Origin: Marchantia polymorpha subsp. ruderalis
Taxonomy: Eukaryota; Streptophyta; Marchantiopsida; Marchantiales; Marchantiaceae
Reading direction: 5' to 3'
NCBI GenBank assembly: GCA_037833965.1
Contig: AP031352.1
Location: 7,854,501 to 7,918,500, forward strand
DNA length: 64,000 nt
Positions 61,772-64,000 of this stretch are shown here, piece by piece (position 1 is the stretch's first letter; each line of letters opens with the position of its first letter). The notes below the pieces were generated by a model. That model did no database searches and was not told the origin of the DNA. It was given only the letters and a program-made list of their open reading frames with translations. The translations under genes were made by a program, and so were the position numbers.

Positions 61772-64000
61772 ATGACCTTCGACCGGGCGGCGGAGAACGT
61801 CCCATTCTTGAATTCGCGATTCCAATCTCTTGTGCGCGCTGCACGCATCCATCTGCTGGCTGCGGAACATTCTCGACGTCGTCGCACAGGAGATTTCTTG
61901 TTGATTGAGGGAGAAGTGAGTGCGCGTGATTTGGAATTGAGGGCGATTAGAGTTTGCCGAGAGAGAAAGAAGCGCGGGCAGTGCGGAAGTAGAATGAGCG
62001 GGCGAGCGAACCCCAGGAACGCAATGACGAGACCGAGCAGATTGCGGATGGTGCCACTTCGCCTGCCGCAGAACGGGCTGCGCGCTTTTGAGGAGCGCTT
62101 AATAGCAAGAAAGCTCGATTTCTTGCTATGGGGATGGAATTACATCTGTGCGAATATGGTGCGCGAGTGGCTAGAGCCACAGGGACCACCCTCGCGCGGA
62201 TTGCGTCCGCATGTTGACCGGTGGACAGTCCAAGATTGGGCGCAGGCGTTGGGAAGATGTGCTGGCATGCCAGGGCATCTCCTTTTCGACAGTGAGAGCA
62301 TCAAGGTGACCAAGCAAGAAGAGGCGCAATTTGTGGAGCTGTTCAAGACCGGGAGGTCTACCAAGAATGGGTACAGGACCCGTGATTACAAGGATCGATT
62401 TCGCCGGACTTTGTCCGCGGCGCTGATGCAATTACTGCAGCCGCACCGCGCCTGCTACATCACATTGTGGCAGGTCTCTTTTGTGGAGTGCGTCATCGAG
62501 GGAACTCCAATTCACTGGGCGAGCATCCTGCACAGGGTGATGCGACAGCACGCGTTTGAAGAGAAGGGGGGAACTCTAAACCATCTTTCTCCTTTCCTCA
62601 TCAATTTTTATCAACAGCGGAATTGTTTGACAGCGGCGGAGCTTGAACATTTTCCGCCATTGTCCATCGACCATCCCGGGAAGTATGTGCGGGAGAACGA
62701 GGTCGACACTGATGCAGAGGAGTCTCCGACTTCTACCCCATCAAGACGGAGGGACGAAGGGAGACACACTCCTGCAGCACGAGTGCCGCGGAAGCGGCGA
62801 TGGAGGGAAGAGTCTGAAGAGGAGCAGCATCAAGAACCCTCTGCTCCCATTCGACCGCGGCCGCTGTGCGAGCCATACAGCCGGCCGAAGCAGAAGGCAC
62901 GCACACTGGTGTTACCAGCCGACAGTGCGGACACGGCGACAATTGCGACGGAGATAGGAAGTGCGTCGCCAGAGAGGCAGGAGGAAGCGCGGACGACTGC
63001 AGGAGCAACGGGCCACGCTGCAACCTCGACGGGAGAGAGGCCGCCTACGGGCCAAGGGCCTCCGGAGTTACCACGTGCGATGCGGACAGATGTTCCGTTT
63101 GCGCACAGACGAGCCTCCGCGGACGGACGAGCCTCCGCGGACCGGCGAACACAAGTGGACGTGGATCTACGCTTACGCGTGGGAAGGAGCAGTCCGCCTG
63201 TGCACAGGCGCTCGCCTGTGCACAGGACGCCTCCACACGTGCCGCCTGTGCACAGGCAAGAATCACCCCCGTTCCAACGTAGGAAGGGGAAGGAGCCGGC
63301 GGAAGAACCGCCTACGAGACACCGGCCCTCGGGGCCAGACCCTCCGGCGCACCACGCGCCGCAATTTGCGCCTTCGGCGCCAGGGCCTTCGAGCAGAGGA
63401 GATACGAGCAGAGAGCGTGCGGAGGCCGCACCATCGGCGGGAAGTCCGCCGATAGATGCGCCTTCGGCGGTAGGGCCTATAGGCCAAGGAACATCGGGCG
63501 TGCGGCCCCCGGCCATGTCGCCTTCGGCGATAGATGTCCGCGGCGCTACGCCTGCGGCGGACAAGGCGCCGGCAAATGCGCCTGCGCACGGGCCGGGCAC
63601 AGCCCCCACGGACCGATCAAGGGAGCAGCAGACGGAGGAGCGGAGTGACTGTCCGCGGGATGAAATTTCGATGCGCGATGCGCAATCAAACCCCGCGCAG
63701 TCACCCTCCGCTCGATCGCCTTCGGCGGCGGACGACGGCGGCAGAGAGGATGCGGTAGACAATCAACAAGCGAGAGACGGGGATGCCGCACGGGTACATT
63801 CGCCTTCCGCCTTAGACATTTTGGCGACGAGTAGCGAGGCTGCAGCCGTGCCTTCGCAGGCAGCACACGTCGACGACGTGCAGCCCCACTCGGGGCAGTC
63901 GCCGACGCAATCAATGGCGACTGAAATTCTCCACTCGGATGATGACGACGGAGGCTCCACGGAAGAAATGTCAGGAGCAGAAGACACCGAGGAGGAGGAG
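61772..64000 (+). CDS. large edge ORF, element-encoded protein (partial, at least 743 aa)
   Basis: An open frame from ATG 61772 (in-frame stop TGA at 61742) to the window end with no stop, 743 codons, so its C-terminus is missing. Later in-frame ATGs are 61994, 62048 and 62156, and the true start may be one of them. Residues about 95-300 look globular, with blocks RLIARKLDFLLWGWNYI, AALMQLLQPHRACYITLWQV and HLSPFLINFYQQRN. Residues 300-743 are disordered, rich in Pro, Ala, Ser and Arg, with repeated PPVHRR/SPVHRT (475-494) and APSA-type motifs, ending acidic. I remember repeated Marchantia predicted proteins with such an N-terminal domain, loosely like plant mobile or plant-transposon domains; this was not checked. 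No catalytic motif is visible. Probably an element gag-like or transposon-associated protein. Confidence 0.7.
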   Translation, partial: MTFDRAAENVPFLNSRFQSLVRAARIHLLAAEHSRRRRTGDFLLIEGEVSARDLELRAIRVCRERKKRGQCGSRMSGRANPRNAMTRPSRLRMVPLRLPQNGLRAFEERLIARKLDFLLWGWNYICANMVREWLEPQGPPSRGLRPHVDRWTVQDWAQALGRCAGMPGHLLFDSESIKVTKQEEAQFVELFKTGRSTKNGYRTRDYKDRFRRTLSAALMQLLQPHRACYITLWQVSFVECVIEGTPIHWASILHRVMRQHAFEEKGGTLNHLSPFLINFYQQRNCLTAAELEHFPPLSIDHPGKYVRENEVDTDAEESPTSTPSRRRDEGRHTPAARVPRKRRWREESEEEQHQEPSAPIRPRPLCEPYSRPKQKARTLVLPADSADTATIATEIGSASPERQEEARTTAGATGHAATSTGERPPTGQGPPELPRAMRTDVPFAHRRASADGRASADRRTQVDVDLRLRVGRSSPPVHRRSPVHRTPPHVPPVHRQESPPFQRRKGKEPAEEPPTRHRPSGPDPPAHHAPQFAPSAPGPSSRGDTSRERAEAAPSAGSPPIDAPSAVGPIGQGTSGVRPPAMSPSAIDVRGATPAADKAPANAPAHGPGTAPTDRSREQQTEERSDCPRDEISMRDAQSNPAQSPSARSPSAADDGGREDAVDNQQARDGDAARVHSPSALDILATSSEAAAVPSQAAHVDDVQPHSGQSPTQSMATEILHSDDDDGGSTEEMSGAEDTEEEE
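63195..63257. repeat. CCTGTGCACAGG palindromes inside the edge ORF
   Basis: Copies at 63195-63210 (perfect 16 bp), 63213-63226 and 63244-63257 are the same palindromes as in the leader. In the ORF frame they encode Pro-Val-His-Arg repeats. Confidence 0.85.

Noticed and set aside
62830..63762. 310-codon minus-strand ORF antisense to the edge ORF
   Set aside because: It lies wholly inside the longer plus-strand ORF. GC-rich palindromic sequence lacks stops on both strands, and its Cys/Ala/Gly/Arg-rich translation has no domain.

Overview
The window is plant nuclear DNA. Both confident genes have many short GT-AG (and two GC-AG) introns, plant-type domain architectures, and a telo-box upstream of one of them. 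A bryophyte, most likely a liverwort of the Marchantia type, is suggested by the retroelement lineages and by the large edge ORF, which resembles predicted Marchantia proteins I remember; this is recollection and was not checked.

Layout. 1-2.4 kb: gene-free, with a 265 bp foldback element. 2.4-23.1 kb: very AT-rich, CpG-poor and gene-free; I can still read a minus-strand Ty1/copia relic (RT, RNase H, LTR-like end) at 3.6-5.9 kb and an old inverted relative (18.2-19.3 kb) of the element at the right edge. 23.1-29.9 kb: ordinary base composition but no recognisable gene. 29.9-35.0 kb: AT-rich, with an inverted Ty3/gypsy relic (32.15-32.5 kb) and a 77 bp tandem repeat. 35.0-39.1 kb: complete 14-exon DEAD-box RNA helicase of the RH7/PRH75 type (688 aa). 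40.6-46.3 kb: complete 15-exon YtcJ-like (LAF3-type) amidohydrolase (598 aa). 47.2-48.7 kb: second copia relic. 49.1-60.3 kb: decayed minus-strand Ty3/gypsy element with gag, protease, RT, RNase H, integrase and a PHD finger fused to the integrase C-terminus. 60.3-64.0 kb: abrupt switch to GC-rich DNA full of short perfect palindromes, leading into an ORF of at least 743 codons that runs off the window.

The two cellular genes share the minus strand but have unrelated jobs (nucleolar RNA remodelling; metal-dependent hydrolysis at an endomembrane). The rest is best read as mobile elements of different ages: nearly intact and GC-rich on the right, stop-riddled in the middle, and reduced to AT-rich residue on the left. 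Exon models were joined by eye from splice signals, reading phase and family resemblance; all phases close without a stop.
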